From: Clostridia bacterium
Lineage (GTDB): Bacteria > Bacillota > Clostridia > Acetivibrionales > DSM-2933
DNA length: 64,000 nt
Reading direction: 5' to 3'
Assembly: GCA_026416815.1 (NCBI GenBank)
Contig: JAOAEJ010000083.1
Coordinates: 18,047-82,046 of the forward strand
Part shown: positions 9,694 to 19,039 of the stretch, piece after piece
How positions within the stretch are numbered: the first letter of the stretch is position 1
Layout of the letters: each line of letters begins with the position of its first letter
Position numbers and translations under genes: made by a program
The notes under the pieces: model-generated
What the model saw: the letters and a program-made list of their open reading frames with translations, nothing else
Told to the model about the DNA's origin: nothing
Database searches by the model: none

Positions 9694-10472
9694 ATCCTAC
9701 CCTCCGTTTTCAGGTAGATATATTTCTGATACCACCAGTTGAACTTATCCCTGTCAATATTTCTATTACCATACCAGTATTCATTAAAGGCATTTGTAAA
9801 GTCGCTTACCTGGTTATACATTGGGTAACCGCTGTTTGATATCTCCTTTAGATACTGCCTGTTTGTTTTTGCTTTATCGATTTTAATTATGTTTTTCTCA
9901 TTAAATCTAAGTAGCGATGCCATATAGAGGTATCGGATGCCTTGTCTAAAATCATTGTTATTTGCATACTCAACAGCCTTACGTTCAACAGCTTCAAAGT
10001 CCTTAAGCATACTAAGGAGCACTGCATCCTCAAGTTGTTTTACCTTCTTTGAAGTACGCATATTCCTGAATACAAAATACAATAAGAGGACTATAAATAC
10101 AGCAATTATAGCAATACCTGCTATTTTTAGCGTCAGAGCAGCCACCGGTGATATTTCCTGCCCGAATAACGATTCAACTTTTTGTCCAAAATTTACCTTT
10201 CTAAAGAAGTTCTTGGCTAATTCCCATAGCTTTTCTGCTGCAAGCTTCAGTAAGCTTTTCTGTTCAACGGAACTTGAGAATTCCTGCGATGACAGTATCT
10301 CATCAATCCGCTCTATTACTTCCGTTTCCCTCTCAGGACTCAGGGCTGCTGTAACATTTGAAAAATAGAGTATTAAGATTGCAGCTGCAGAAAACATGGA
10401 TATAAAAGTACGCTTTAACGGTATTAACTTAAAAATAACCACTAATTTTGAGTCCCGCATAGGATTAAACAT
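9690..10472 (-). CDS. DUF4129 domain membrane protein
   Basis: 260-residue protein with an N-terminal hydrophobic segment (residues about 22-44), a soluble stretch, a second membrane helix at about 107-130, and a cytoplasmic DUF4129 domain at about 160-255. The domain contains GIRYLYMASLLRFNEKN, NRQYL and FNEYWYGN. GGAG eight bases before ATG 10472 supports the first methionine rather than Met5. It overlaps the preceding gene by eight bases and the next by four. DUF4129 is a regular member of DUF58/MoxR operons, sometimes fused to transglutaminase domains, but no such fusion is present here. Confidence 0.82.
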   Translation of the reverse strand: MFNPMRDSKLVVIFKLIPLKRTFISMFSAAAILILYFSNVTAALSPERETEVIERIDEILSSQEFSSSVEQKSLLKLAAEKLWELAKNFFRKVNFGQKVESLFGQEISPVAALTLKIAGIAIIAVFIVLLLYFVFRNMRTSKKVKQLEDAVLLSMLKDFEAVERKAVEYANNNDFRQGIRYLYMASLLRFNEKNIIKIDKAKTNRQYLKEISNSGYPMYNQVSDFTNAFNEYWYGNRNIDRDKFNWWYQKYIYLKTEGRI

Positions 10473-11508
10473 TGAACGATTCTCCGTACGTAGTATTTTG
10501 CAGCCTTTGTCTTTCCTCTATAAGCCTATCCACCTTTACCTCAAGGTCAAAGCCTTCCTTCTTAATTTTCAGGTTTATAAAAAGTACTGTCAACAGAGTC
10601 GTGGTAAATGGATAAAAAATTGCACCAATGACCTGGCCTAGGGTATACAGTAAAATGAACAGATTCTTATCTATTATTGCTGCTGCCATAGCTCCAGTTG
10701 AAACCGCATTTGAAAAGACATATAATACAATATAGCCAAATACAGCCACAAGAGCTGCGTGCCAAAAATTGCCCTTAGTGAGCACAGAGCTTCTGGAGAG
10801 GGCATCGGTAACATTTTTGTTTTCAATTAAAACAGAATATTTTCCAAACAAGAACTTTACCGCAAAATAACCTATTGCCAGCACTACACCGACTAACAAA
10901 GCCACAATCAAAATTATGATTACTACCACACCTAGTACTCCATCAAAAGGGCCACCGGATATAATAGGGCTAAAGATAGCAGCCCCCAAAACAACAGGTA
11001 TCATGGCTACTATAAAGACCCCTATATAAACAGCGGATATTATAAGTCCATAAAGAAGTTTGGTTGCAATTAATGTAGGCAAATTTTTAAAACCAAGCTT
11101 TACAGCATCGGCTAACTTTTCATCGTTATTTCGTACTACTTGACAATATATAATTCTTATAATAGCAGCTTCAAAAACCAGTTGACCAGTAATTGAATAC
11201 ACCAGCATAAAAAATGACATTAAATAGCTTATTATTGTTAAAAAATAATTTGGGCTGTCGTAAATAGGCTCGGAAAAGCCGCTTGCATAAGGGCTTGCAT
11301 AAGGTATACTGCTAAACAATTGTTTTAGGGAACTCAACTGATCCCCTAAAATATTGCCTGTTATAAATGAGGATAACATCATAAAGGGTACGTAGAATAT
11401 GAGGGCTAGAATTGTAAGCTTCTTAAAATTTTTCTTGTATACTTCTATAGAGTAGTCCAGTACCTCACCAATGGACATCTCTTTTAATATCGTTGTATTT
11501 TCTTCCAT
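10465..11508 (-). CDS. Polytopic membrane protein, glycerophosphodiesterase-membrane-domain-like
   Basis: 347-residue integral membrane protein with about six hydrophobic segments: near 33-55, 100-130, 155-185, 195-225, 250-275 and 285-310. It starts with EMSIGEVLDYSIEVYKKNFKK, a layout seen in the membrane domain that precedes some glycerophosphodiester phosphodiesterases and in stand-alone homologues within MoxR operons. No catalytic phosphodiesterase domain is present. It is the first gene of the five-gene operon and overlaps DUF4129 by eight bases. The spacer before it (11509-11703) carries a short inverted repeat (TTAACTG/CAGTTAA near 11538-11566). Confidence 0.7.
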   Translation of the reverse strand: MEENTTILKEMSIGEVLDYSIEVYKKNFKKLTILALIFYVPFMMLSSFITGNILGDQLSSLKQLFSSIPYASPYASGFSEPIYDSPNYFLTIISYLMSFFMLVYSITGQLVFEAAIIRIIYCQVVRNNDEKLADAVKLGFKNLPTLIATKLLYGLIISAVYIGVFIVAMIPVVLGAAIFSPIISGGPFDGVLGVVVIIILIVALLVGVVLAIGYFAVKFLFGKYSVLIENKNVTDALSRSSVLTKGNFWHAALVAVFGYIVLYVFSNAVSTGAMAAAIIDKNLFILLYTLGQVIGAIFYPFTTTLLTVLFINLKIKKEGFDLEVKVDRLIEERQRLQNTTYGESFNV

Positions 11509-11703
11509 ATTTTCTCCTTATGCTCCGTATACTATAAATAGTTAACTGCAGAAGTGGTTTTTCCAGTTAATCAAATAGCTTATCGAGTATGGTTTCAGTT
11601 AACCATCTTAACTAGACACTCTTTCTAAAAATATCACAATTCCAGGTATATTTCAATAGTGTAAGTACTCAATGCATAAAGCAGTAATCTGACAGCTATG
11701 CAA

Positions 11704-11736
11704 AAGCGGTAAAGGTATCTGACTACCTTTACCGCT
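11704..11736 (-). terminator. Terminator of dacF
   Basis: Stem AGCGGTAAAGGTA/TACCTTTACCGCT with a six-base loop. On the minus strand it is followed by TTTTGC. It lies directly after the dacF stop and before the DUF4129/MoxR operon. Confidence 0.7.
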
Positions 11737-11753
11737 AGCATATTTTATAGCTT

Positions 11754-12968
11754 TTATGCAGCTCTTCCTATTCCAAACCATTGTATAACCATCCTGAAAA
11801 ACAACCTTATAAATGAAGCTTTTTCAACACTGCTTTCGGCTACTATATAGGATTTACCAAGTTCTTTTCCTTCGAGTTTATATACTACTTCTCCTATTTT
11901 TTGTCCCGCCTTGATTGGAGCTACCACATCCGAATCCAATGTTACAGCTCTCTCTATCTTATTCTTACTTCCTTTAGCTACCAGAAATTTAACATCTTCT
12001 CCATAGATAGCCTTAACCTCGCTCTTTACACCTTTCTTAACCGTTAAATTACCGCTTTGGTCACCTTTATTGTTAACCTGGGCTAATTCAAAATTTGAAA
12101 AACCGAAGTCAAAAAGCTTTCTGGTCTCGGCAAATCTTGTATTGGTATCCGGCTCTCCCTGAACTACAGTTATTACCCTCATACCATTCTTTATCGCGGT
12201 AGCTGATAAATTATACCCTGCCTTGGTAGTAAATCCAGTCTTCAGACCATCACAGCCTTGGTAGAATTTTATAAGCTTATTGGTATTATCGAGTGAGAAT
12301 GTGCCGTTTCTAAAGGTATCGTGCCATATTGAAGTATATTCCAGTATCTTTGGATGTTTCACTATAAGCTCTCTTGACATTATGGCTATATCATAGGCAG
12401 AGCTGTAATGCCCTTCATCGGTTAAACCCGTACAGTCAAGAAAATTTGTATTATTCATGCCCAGCTGCTTTGCTTTATCGTTCATAAGCCCGACAAATGT
12501 TCCTTCACTACCTGCTAAAAACTCTGCAAGGGCTACAGTTACATCGTTCGATGAATGAACTGCTACGGCTTTTAACATTTCCGATACTGTAAATTCTTCA
12601 CCGGGTTTTAAGTAGGCCTGTGAGCCACCCATACTTGCGGAATACTCAGATACCGGTGCCTTGTCTTCAAATTTGATCTTGCCTGAATCAATTGCTTCCA
12701 TCACTAGAAGCATTGACATTACCTTTGTAACACTTGCTAATGGCAATCTTTCGTGACTGCTTTTTTCAAATAATACATTCCCTGATGCAGCATCCATCAA
12801 TATTGCCGATTTTGCCTTGAGGTCATTTATATCTGTTTTATTCAAAATTTTTGTAACTGCCAAGGAGTCATAAACATCTGCATTTGAAACTGCAAAAGCA
12901 GGGACTGAAAGTAAATTGGTAAACATAAAAACTACAACAGTTAAAAGAATAATAACCTTTTTAAACAC
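11754..12968 (-). CDS. dacF: D-alanyl-D-alanine carboxypeptidase, DacF type (S11 family)
   Basis: Secreted penicillin-binding carboxypeptidase that trims the terminal D-Ala of peptidoglycan stem peptides. Signal peptide at residues 1-26 (ends VPAFA). All three active-site boxes are visible: SVTK at 79-82, SSN at 139-141 and KTG in CDGLKTGFTTKAG. A PBP5-type C-terminal domain and a short amphipathic tail (SFIRLFFRMVIQWFGIG) follow. The start is GTG 12968, with GGGAGGGT five bases upstream. In Bacillus subtilis dacF follows the xerD-drm-pupG genes and is tied to sporulation; the same neighbourhood is present here. A pdp gene lies upstream, 321 bases away. Confidence 0.93.
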   Translation of the reverse strand: MFKKVIILLTVVVFMFTNLLSVPAFAVSNADVYDSLAVTKILNKTDINDLKAKSAILMDAASGNVLFEKSSHERLPLASVTKVMSMLLVMEAIDSGKIKFEDKAPVSEYSASMGGSQAYLKPGEEFTVSEMLKAVAVHSSNDVTVALAEFLAGSEGTFVGLMNDKAKQLGMNNTNFLDCTGLTDEGHYSSAYDIAIMSRELIVKHPKILEYTSIWHDTFRNGTFSLDNTNKLIKFYQGCDGLKTGFTTKAGYNLSATAIKNGMRVITVVQGEPDTNTRFAETRKLFDFGFSNFELAQVNNKGDQSGNLTVKKGVKSEVKAIYGEDVKFLVAKGSKNKIERAVTLDSDVVAPIKAGQKIGEVVYKLEGKELGKSYIVAESSVEKASFIRLFFRMVIQWFGIGRAA

Positions 12969-13289
12969 AAAAGACCCTCCCGGTATTTTTCTCTAGTAAA
13001 TTGTTATGCCAGAATTATTCGGTATATTCTGTAAATACACAACAAAATTTAAAAACCTTTAAAATTATTATATAACCCTCTATTATTGAATTAAAGGTCA
13101 ATATATTCCTCAGGAAGAAACCGCTTCCTAGAGCTTTTGTGTAATAAATTTTTGATTATTTGAATTGGTAAAATGGCGTGTCATTGATTATATAGATTCG
13201 GAATTATGGAAGAGATATACTACTTTATGCGATTTATATGTTAAGGATAAACGAAGAGGCAATACCAAGTGTATCACCCCTTTTTGCAT
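12969..13289. other. Intergenic region between pdp and dacF
   Basis: About 320 bases with no recognisable gene. It should contain the dacF promoter. One plus-strand frame (13165-13308, TTG start) encodes a protein-like segment, KWRVIDYIDSELWKRY..., but it has no ribosome site and runs into the end of pdp. It could be a decayed gene fragment or chance. Confidence 0.4.
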
Positions 13290-14591
13290 TCATTTTATAA
13301 CATCATAAATGTATTTGATAGGTTCCGGTTTATTATCGCTGAAATAAAATGCTCCTCGCGCTACCGCTTCTGCGTCTGAATGGTTTTCATAATTTGTGTG
13401 CAAGACACATATAGTGTCACCTGTATTAACCTTATCTCCGACTTTCTTAACCATAGTTATTCCGGCAGAAAAGTCTATCTTATCATCCTTAGTCCTTCTT
13501 CCTGCGCCGAGTAACATTGCCGCAACCCCAATATCTTCAGCATTTATCGAACTTACATAAGCATTGCTGGACGACTTAATTTCTATATGATACTTTGCCT
13601 GTGGAAGTCTGTCCGGATAATCAATTAGTTCTGGATTCCCTCCTTGTATCATTACAAACTCCTTAAACTTCTCGACAGCTTTGCCCGACTTGAGTATATT
13701 ATGTAGTTCCTTATAAGCTGTATCAAAATCAGCAAAAACTTCTCCTAATACTGCCATATGAGAAGCTATGGTCAATGCTATTGTTGTTTCATCCTCCGAA
13801 CCTTTACCTCTTAATATCTCAATAACTTCTCGAACTTCATTGGCGTTTCCTACTTCATGCCCTAACGGTTGATTCATATCGGTAACAACTGCTATTGTTT
13901 TTCTTCCTAACGACTTACCGATATCCACCATAGTCCTAGCCAGCTCTACTGCTTCATCTACCGATTTCATAAACGCACCGGAACCTACCTTTACGTCGAG
14001 TACTATGCATTCAGCCCCAGAAGCTATCTTCTTGCTCATAATGGAACTTGCAATAAGGGGTATACTGTCTACCGTAGCTGTAACATCCCTTAGGGCATAT
14101 ATTTTTTTATCTGCGGGAGTTAAATTCGGTGATTGTCCAACTATAGCTATTTTATATTTATTAACGTTGGATATAAACTCTTCATTGGTTAACTCCGTTC
14201 TGAAGCCTTCAATTGATTCCAATTTGTCAATAGTGCCTCCGGTATGTCCCAATCCTCTGCCTGACATTTTTGCAACGGGGATTCCTACCGAGGCACATAT
14301 GGGTATTATCGCCAAACTCAGTTTGTCTCCTACTCCTCCGCTTGAATGCTTGTCAACTTTAATACCCTGGATTCTGGACAAATCAACTCTTTCACCGGAG
14401 TTTACATATGCAAGAGTCAAGTTGGCAATTTCCTCCTTATTCATACCTTTAAAGTATACAGCCATTAAAAAGGCTGACATTTGATAATCGGGTATTTCCC
14501 CCTTTGTATAGCCTTGAACAACAAAATCTATTTCCTCGCGGTTTAATATTTCTCCCCTCTTCTTCCTATTGATCACATCAACTATTCTCAT
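13290..14591 (-). CDS. pdp: Pyrimidine-nucleoside phosphorylase
   Basis: Phosphorolysis of uridine, thymidine and deoxyuridine to base plus (deoxy)ribose 1-phosphate. 433 residues, the usual length of the bacterial pyrimidine enzyme. The signature KHSSGGVGDK (81-90) and the KMSGRGLGHTGGTIDKLES substrate loop are intact, and MSKKIASG and GSGAFMK follow. I start at ATG 14591, which has GGAGGT eight bases upstream. The longer open frame to 14663 is unsupported. deoB lies 121 bases upstream on the same strand, so ribose-1-phosphate made here can be passed to phosphopentomutase. The gene occupies the slot of pupG in the comparable Bacillus locus. Confidence 0.94.
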   Translation of the reverse strand: MRIVDVINRKKRGEILNREEIDFVVQGYTKGEIPDYQMSAFLMAVYFKGMNKEEIANLTLAYVNSGERVDLSRIQGIKVDKHSSGGVGDKLSLAIIPICASVGIPVAKMSGRGLGHTGGTIDKLESIEGFRTELTNEEFISNVNKYKIAIVGQSPNLTPADKKIYALRDVTATVDSIPLIASSIMSKKIASGAECIVLDVKVGSGAFMKSVDEAVELARTMVDIGKSLGRKTIAVVTDMNQPLGHEVGNANEVREVIEILRGKGSEDETTIALTIASHMAVLGEVFADFDTAYKELHNILKSGKAVEKFKEFVMIQGGNPELIDYPDRLPQAKYHIEIKSSSNAYVSSINAEDIGVAAMLLGAGRRTKDDKIDFSAGITMVKKVGDKVNTGDTICVLHTNYENHSDAEAVARGAFYFSDNKPEPIKYIYDVIK

Positions 14592-14712
14592 CTTCCAAGA
14601 CCTCCATCTTTTATCGAAACTGTATCTTGTATAGTTTTTAGCTGCACTGTTATACCAATTCAACTGTTAGTAGAAAAGCTTCGAACTAAATTTATTTAGT
14701 CATATACTGATT

Positions 14713-15882
14713 TTATACGGTAATATCCTTGTAGAAGCTTATACCGCTGCTAGGAGCCTGTGTACCGAGAAACTCAGCAATCGTTGCAGCCAAGTCTGCA
14801 AAAGTTGATCTAGTACCCAAATTCGTATCATGTTTTACTTTTTTTCCATACACCAGTAGCGGCACATATTCCCTTGAGTGGTCTGTACTTGGAGTAGTGG
14901 GATCACATCCATGATCGGCAGTTATAAAAAGAACATCATCGTCCTTCAAGGCTGAAAGAATTTCCGGCACTCTTGCATCAAATTCTTTTAACGCATTAGC
15001 ATACCCATTGACGTCATTTCTGTGTCCATATGCCATATCAAAGTCAACCAGATTTGTAAATAGTATTCCTTCAAAATCCTCGCCCATATACTCAAGGGTT
15101 TTTTCAACCCCATCCATATTATTCTGAGTGTGGACGGCATCGGTAATACCCTGTTTACTGAATATATCCTCTATTTTGCCAACAGCTTTTACTTTGTACC
15201 CTTTTTCAACAGTAAAATCCAGTACGGTTTTTTCAATGGGTTTTAATGAAAAGTCATGCCTCCTGCTTGTTCTTTTAAAGTCTCCTTCAGCTCCTGTAAA
15301 AGGCCTTGCTATTACCCTTCCTACAGCATGCTCGTTCTTTAAAATCTCCCTTGCAATCCTACACATTTCATATAACCTATCCACCGACACAATATCCTCA
15401 TGGGCAGCAATTTGGAATACACTGTCGGCAGATGTATATACAATCGGATATCCCGTCTTTACATGTTGTCCACCTAACTGCTTAATTATTTCGGTGCCGG
15501 AAGCTGCATAATTCCCCAATGTCTTAGTACCTATAGCGTTTTCAAAACTATTAATTATTTCCTGGGGAAAACCGTTTGGATACACAGGAAAAGGCTTTTT
15601 CAAAGTAATCCCTGACAACTCCCAGTGACCGGTTGTTGTATCCTTTCCTGCTGATTGTTCCGACATACGGCCATAAGCCCCTTTGGGGCTCTGTACCCTT
15701 TTATATCCCTTCATACTCTCTATGTTACCTAATCCCAATTCCTCAAGGTTTGGAAGCCCAAAATCTTTAATCGCAGCAGCAATATTACCTAATGTATTAC
15801 TTCCTCTATCACCATACTTTTCTGCATCAGGAAGCTCCCCCATTCCAACACTGTCCATAACTATGATTATTGCTCTTTTCAT
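14713..15882 (-). CDS. deoB: Phosphopentomutase
   Basis: Interconverts (deoxy)ribose 1-phosphate and 5-phosphate in nucleoside salvage. 389 residues, alkaline-phosphatase superfamily. Metal ligands sit in [16 protein letters not shown] near the N-terminus and in [21 protein letters not shown] near the C-terminus, and the nucleophile region [11 protein letters not shown] is present. ATG 15882 follows AAGGAGAG; the in-frame extension to 15921 lacks a ribosome site. It is upstream of pdp on the same strand, probably co-transcribed. The 180-base spacer to xerD holds an imperfect inverted repeat (GTTAGAA/TTCTAAC) that may stop or stabilise transcripts. Confidence 0.95.
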   Translation of the reverse strand: MKRAIIIVMDSVGMGELPDAEKYGDRGSNTLGNIAAAIKDFGLPNLEELGLGNIESMKGYKRVQSPKGAYGRMSEQSAGKDTTTGHWELSGITLKKPFPVYPNGFPQEIINSFENAIGTKTLGNYAASGTEIIKQLGGQHVKTGYPIVYTSADSVFQIAAHEDIVSVDRLYEMCRIAREILKNEHAVGRVIARPFTGAEGDFKRTSRRHDFSLKPIEKTVLDFTVEKGYKVKAVGKIEDIFSKQGITDAVHTQNNMDGVEKTLEYMGEDFEGILFTNLVDFDMAYGHRNDVNGYANALKEFDARVPEILSALKDDDVLFITADHGCDPTTPSTDHSREYVPLLVYGKKVKHDTNLGTRSTFADLAATIAEFLGTQAPSSGISFYKDITV

Positions 15883-16061
15883 TAGCCTCTCTCCTTTTCC
15901 ATGAATAATGTAAAGGGACAAAACACAGTATTAGCGTTTAGAAGCTACAAGTGAAACGTTAGAACTTTTTGTTGACCTATTGATTCTAACCACTCACTTC
16001 AAACTTCAAACTTCTAATGCCGGTAATGTCCCCGCTTTTAGTAGCCTTCTATGTAAGTATT

Positions 16062-16946
16062 TTATGCTCTAGGATGAGTTTTCTTGTATATTTCTTTTAT
16101 TTTATTCTTGGCAATTTGTGCATATACCTGAGTTGATGAAATATCCGAATGCCCAAGCATTTCTTGTATGGATCTTAAATCAGCGCCATTTTCAAGTAAA
16201 TGAGCAGCAAAGGAGTGCCTTAAAGTGTGAGGAGTTATGTCTTTATTTATCTTTGCCTGATTTTTATACTGCTTTATTATTTTCCAAAAGCCCTGGCGAG
16301 TAAGCCTTTTACCGTTGATATTGACAAACAGTGCTTTTTCGTCGTTATTTTGTATCAAAAGATTCCTTGATTTGTTGAGATATTCCTGCACAGCAGCAAT
16401 GGAAACCGATCCAATGGGTATCATCCTCTCCCGAGAACCCTTATTGCACTTTATGAATCCCATCTCAAGGTTGAGATCGGACAGATTTAAGGAAATTAAT
16501 TCAGATACCCTTATACCTGTAGCATACAGGAGTTCCAACATTGCTTTGTCCCTAAAGCCCTTTAAATCAACACATTTAGGCTGTTCAAGCAGAAGCTCTA
16601 CTTCCTGTGTAGAGAGTATTTGAGGCAACTTTTTTTCAACCTTTGGAGATTCCAATTCTGATGTAGGGTCAAGGTCTATTGTCTTATTCTTTGCGAGATA
16701 TTGGTAAAACGACCTTATAGAAGCCAGATTCCTGGAAATGGTGGAAGTTGCCCTTCCTTTCTTTTGCAAATGCAGAAGGTAAGCAATAACTGTAGTCTTA
16801 TTGGTGTTTGCTATGTTGTTAAGATTTATGTCGTGAAGATATGCTATGTACTGTTCTATATCTCGTCTATACGATTGCAAAGTATTTAACGATAGCTGCT
16901 TATCCCTTTCCAAAAAGCTAATAAACTTTTGAACTAATGTTTCCAT
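16062..16946 (-). CDS. xerD: Site-specific tyrosine recombinase XerD
   Basis: Resolves chromosome dimers at dif with XerC. 294 residues with an N-terminal SAM-like DNA-binding domain (1-100) and a complete catalytic set: R146 (ATGIRVSEL), H240 and R243 (HTLRHSFAAHLL), H266 (LGHSDISST) and nucleophile Y275. The length and the chromosomal neighbourhood (before deoB) match housekeeping XerD rather than a mobile-element integrase, and no attachment site is visible nearby. A weak AAGGGG site lies upstream of ATG 16946. Confidence 0.92.
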   Translation of the reverse strand: METLVQKFISFLERDKQLSLNTLQSYRRDIEQYIAYLHDINLNNIANTNKTTVIAYLLHLQKKGRATSTISRNLASIRSFYQYLAKNKTIDLDPTSELESPKVEKKLPQILSTQEVELLLEQPKCVDLKGFRDKAMLELLYATGIRVSELISLNLSDLNLEMGFIKCNKGSRERMIPIGSVSIAAVQEYLNKSRNLLIQNNDEKALFVNINGKRLTRQGFWKIIKQYKNQAKINKDITPHTLRHSFAAHLLENGADLRSIQEMLGHSDISSTQVYAQIAKNKIKEIYKKTHPRA

Positions 16947-17336
16947 TAACTAACACTACCCCTTCTTTTTCTTTATTTCAATTTGGCATTTATATAAATT
17001 TGAATGAATATTTATACATGTTTTTTTATATATTTTAATACATTTTTATCTATAATAAAAGAAATATTTACTAATATATAAAAAATATTCTTTCAACTAC
17101 AACATTTTTTTAATTTATGTAGATTTTTCTTAGTCATTGTACTTAGTAAAACTTTCACCAAAACTCCTCCGCTTATATAGTAACTATGCCTTTCTAACGG
17201 AACCCATAATTATTATTTACTTATTTACCACATTTATACATATACTTTGCTAATTATTTGTTTTCATAAAACAAGGCACTAAAGATTTTCATTTTTAAGG
17301 TAAGCAAAATTTATACACAGCATGTAACTACGGTTA
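16947..17336. other. AT-rich intergenic region between spoIIM and xerD
   Basis: About 390 bases, very AT-rich, with no coding frame I can support and no clear terminator hairpin. It presumably holds the xerD promoter. In Bacillus a fur gene lies near this position; nothing like it is present. Confidence 0.5.
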
Positions 17337-17978
17337 TCATCCCGTTATCATAGGAGCAATCATCCTTATAATGACTGGGGATATATATGCCTCATATAAA
17401 ATACCTCCAAAAATAAAGCAAGCATAAAATACTGTTACAAAACAGTAGGCCAAGAAATTAGATTTTAAATTTTCTTTTGAAATATGCTTTATTGATCTGT
17501 TTTTAACAATGTTTAGGGAAAAATTTATTCCATTCACGCCTAATGCTATTATGCATGGGATGATTATTAGCTCCTTTGGTAATAGGGTAAAGACTGTAAA
17601 TATAAGGCCCTTAGTTCCTATAGCCTCTATAATAAAACCGGAACTAAAGCCCGTTATAAAACCTCTTATACCAACAAGTATGTATATAAAAGGAACTCCA
17701 ATTATTGTAACGCCAAGAATCCATAATACTGCAATTATTTTTGCGTTTTCCATGACTGCTATTTTAAGTAACTCACTGCTTTCAACTTTCTGATTATCAA
17801 ATAATTGTAAAAATCCTTGAAAGTATTGCGATAGTTCATCTCTCTGAACAGTACTTAATCCGTTTACAGTAAATGCACCGGAGGATACTCCTATTACAAA
17901 AGCCAGGAGGAGTGAAAAGTACGTCCTCATGTTGTTTCTTACATGTCTTATCAATAACTCCCGTATCTTACCTATCAA
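17337..17978 (-). CDS. spoIIM: Stage II sporulation protein M
   Basis: Membrane component of the SpoIID-SpoIIM-SpoIIP engulfment complex, which remodels septal peptidoglycan in the mother cell. 213 residues with an N-terminal basic segment, then about five hydrophobic helices; the family motif region is LLAFVIGVSSGAFTVNGLS at 23-41. The start codon is TTG 17978, supported by GGGGG seven bases upstream and no alternative nearby. It sits between nudF and xerD as in Bacillus. A sporulation sigma factor promoter is expected but I could not assign one. Confidence 0.9.
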   Translation of the reverse strand: MIGKIRELLIRHVRNNMRTYFSLLLAFVIGVSSGAFTVNGLSTVQRDELSQYFQGFLQLFDNQKVESSELLKIAVMENAKIIAVLWILGVTIIGVPFIYILVGIRGFITGFSSGFIIEAIGTKGLIFTVFTLLPKELIIIPCIIALGVNGINFSLNIVKNRSIKHISKENLKSNFLAYCFVTVFYACFIFGGILYEAYISPVIIRMIAPMITG

Positions 17979-18118
17979 AATTTAACCCCCTATAATTCTC
18001 CATCTGTATGAATTCTATGCCGTAAAAATAAAAAAAATTACAATACTATTTGAGTATTGTAAACTTTACGAAATGTAGCATATATTGATTTGACTTAAAT
18101 ATAAGTTAGTCCCGCTAT

Positions 18119-18661
18119 TTATATTTCACCTTTCACTATTTTGTCAGCAAGCAGCACGCCAATTACTGTTTTCGCATCGGTTATTTCATGATTTAGTACC
18201 ATGTCTATAAGCTCTGAAATTTTAATTTTTTCAGATGAAATAAACTCATCTTCATCGGAGCATGCCTCTCCTTCCTGAAGCTCTGTAGCTGCATACATAT
18301 GCAGTACCTCATTGCTAAATCCAGGAGTGCTGTGTACACTTATCAAGTGCTTGATATTTTTTGCTTCAAGCCCGGTCTCCTCCTTCAATTCCCTCTGAGC
18401 ACAAACCAAAGGGTCTTCCCCTGCATCTAGTTTTCCTGCAGGAATTTCAAGGGTTGTCTTTCCTATCGGCTTTCTGTATTGCCTTACCATGTATAACTCT
18501 CCTGCTTCACTTATAGGTATTACTACCGAAGCACCTGGGTGGAGTACTACATCTCTAGATGCCTCCCTCCCATCAGGGAGAAGAACCGTTTGGGATTCCA
18601 CATCTATTATTCCCCCCTTATACACTAGTTTTCTTGATAGGGTTTTTTCTTCATAATTCAT
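18119..18661 (-). CDS. nudF: ADP-ribose pyrophosphatase (Nudix)
   Basis: Hydrolyses ADP-ribose to AMP and ribose 5-phosphate. 180 residues with a canonical Nudix box: GKLDAGEDPLVC then AQRELKEETGL. The N-terminal strand-swap region and the MVRQYRKP stretch are typical of the NudF type. ATG 18661 follows GGAGG by eight bases; the longer frame from a TTG at 18676 would swallow that ribosome site. The first gene of the sporulation-linked cluster, it is preceded by an unusual, highly paired leader (18686-18789). Confidence 0.94.
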   Translation of the reverse strand: MNYEEKTLSRKLVYKGGIIDVESQTVLLPDGREASRDVVLHPGASVVIPISEAGELYMVRQYRKPIGKTTLEIPAGKLDAGEDPLVCAQRELKEETGLEAKNIKHLISVHSTPGFSNEVLHMYAATELQEGEACSDEDEFISSEKIKISELIDMVLNHEITDAKTVIGVLLADKIVKGEI

Positions 18662-18685
18662 TCTACATGCCTCCAATCGGATAAA

Positions 18686-18789
18686 GATAGTTTATCGAGA
18701 AAGTGATTTTATACAGTTAGGCAAGCAACACTTGCCTCAACTCATTGCCTAATAGTACTTTGAAGTCACTAGGTTTGCATCAAACTATC
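18686..18789 (-). ncRNA. Nested stem-loop structure in the nudF leader
   Basis: Three nested helices can be drawn by eye over 104 bases: GATAGTTT (18686-18693) with AAACTATC (18782-18789), AGTGA (18702-18706) with TCACT (18766-18770), and TTAGGCAA (18717-18724) with TTGCCTAA (18745-18752). A competing inner hairpin AGGCAAG/CTTGCCT (18719-18725 with 18731-18737) excludes the third helix. It lies immediately upstream of the nudF ribosome site. I do not recognise a known riboswitch class. It could be a regulatory leader or a degenerate palindromic element; the strand is assigned from nudF. Confidence 0.5.
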
Positions 18790-18896
18790 CTTAATCTATT
18801 AAATTTGGTATATCGTAATAATTTTTATAATTTATCAATATAATATATTAGAGCTACATAAAACTCATAAAACATATAAAGGTTAGGTAGACCACC

Positions 18897-19031
18897 ATGA
18901 AACAACTAATTTGGAAAAACAAATTGCTGATTTGGGGTAAATCCTCTGAGATTACTGCTCAGCTTAAAGAACTCACTACCAGGTATAAGACTGTTAAAGA
19001 ACTTCTAAACGACGTCACAACTAAGCTTTAA
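18897..19031 (+). CDS. Small hypothetical protein (44 residues)
   Basis: An ATG-initiated frame too short for most gene finders. The protein begins MKQLIWKNKLLIWGKSSEI and ends in a charged helix (LKELTTRYKTVKELLNDV). The composition is protein-like: Lys/Leu rich with paired Trp-containing strands. AGGTAG lies eight bases upstream, a moderate ribosome site. It runs toward rnhA, ending nine bases from that gene's stop, and diverges from nudF. I do not recognise a family, and it could be a chance frame. Confidence 0.45.
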   Translation: MKQLIWKNKLLIWGKSSEITAQLKELTTRYKTVKELLNDVTTKL

Positions 19032-19039
19032 TTTACTTA

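Noticed and set aside
13165..13308. Short plus-strand frame with protein-like sequence between dacF and pdp
   Set aside because: It starts at TTG without a ribosome site, overlaps the end of pdp, and matches no family I recognise; kept only as a note in the intergenic entry.
16062..16946. Integrase of a genomic island
   Set aside because: Length, catalytic set and conserved neighbourhood (deoB, dacF, spoIIM) point to housekeeping XerD, and neither tRNA in the window shows a duplicated 3' end.
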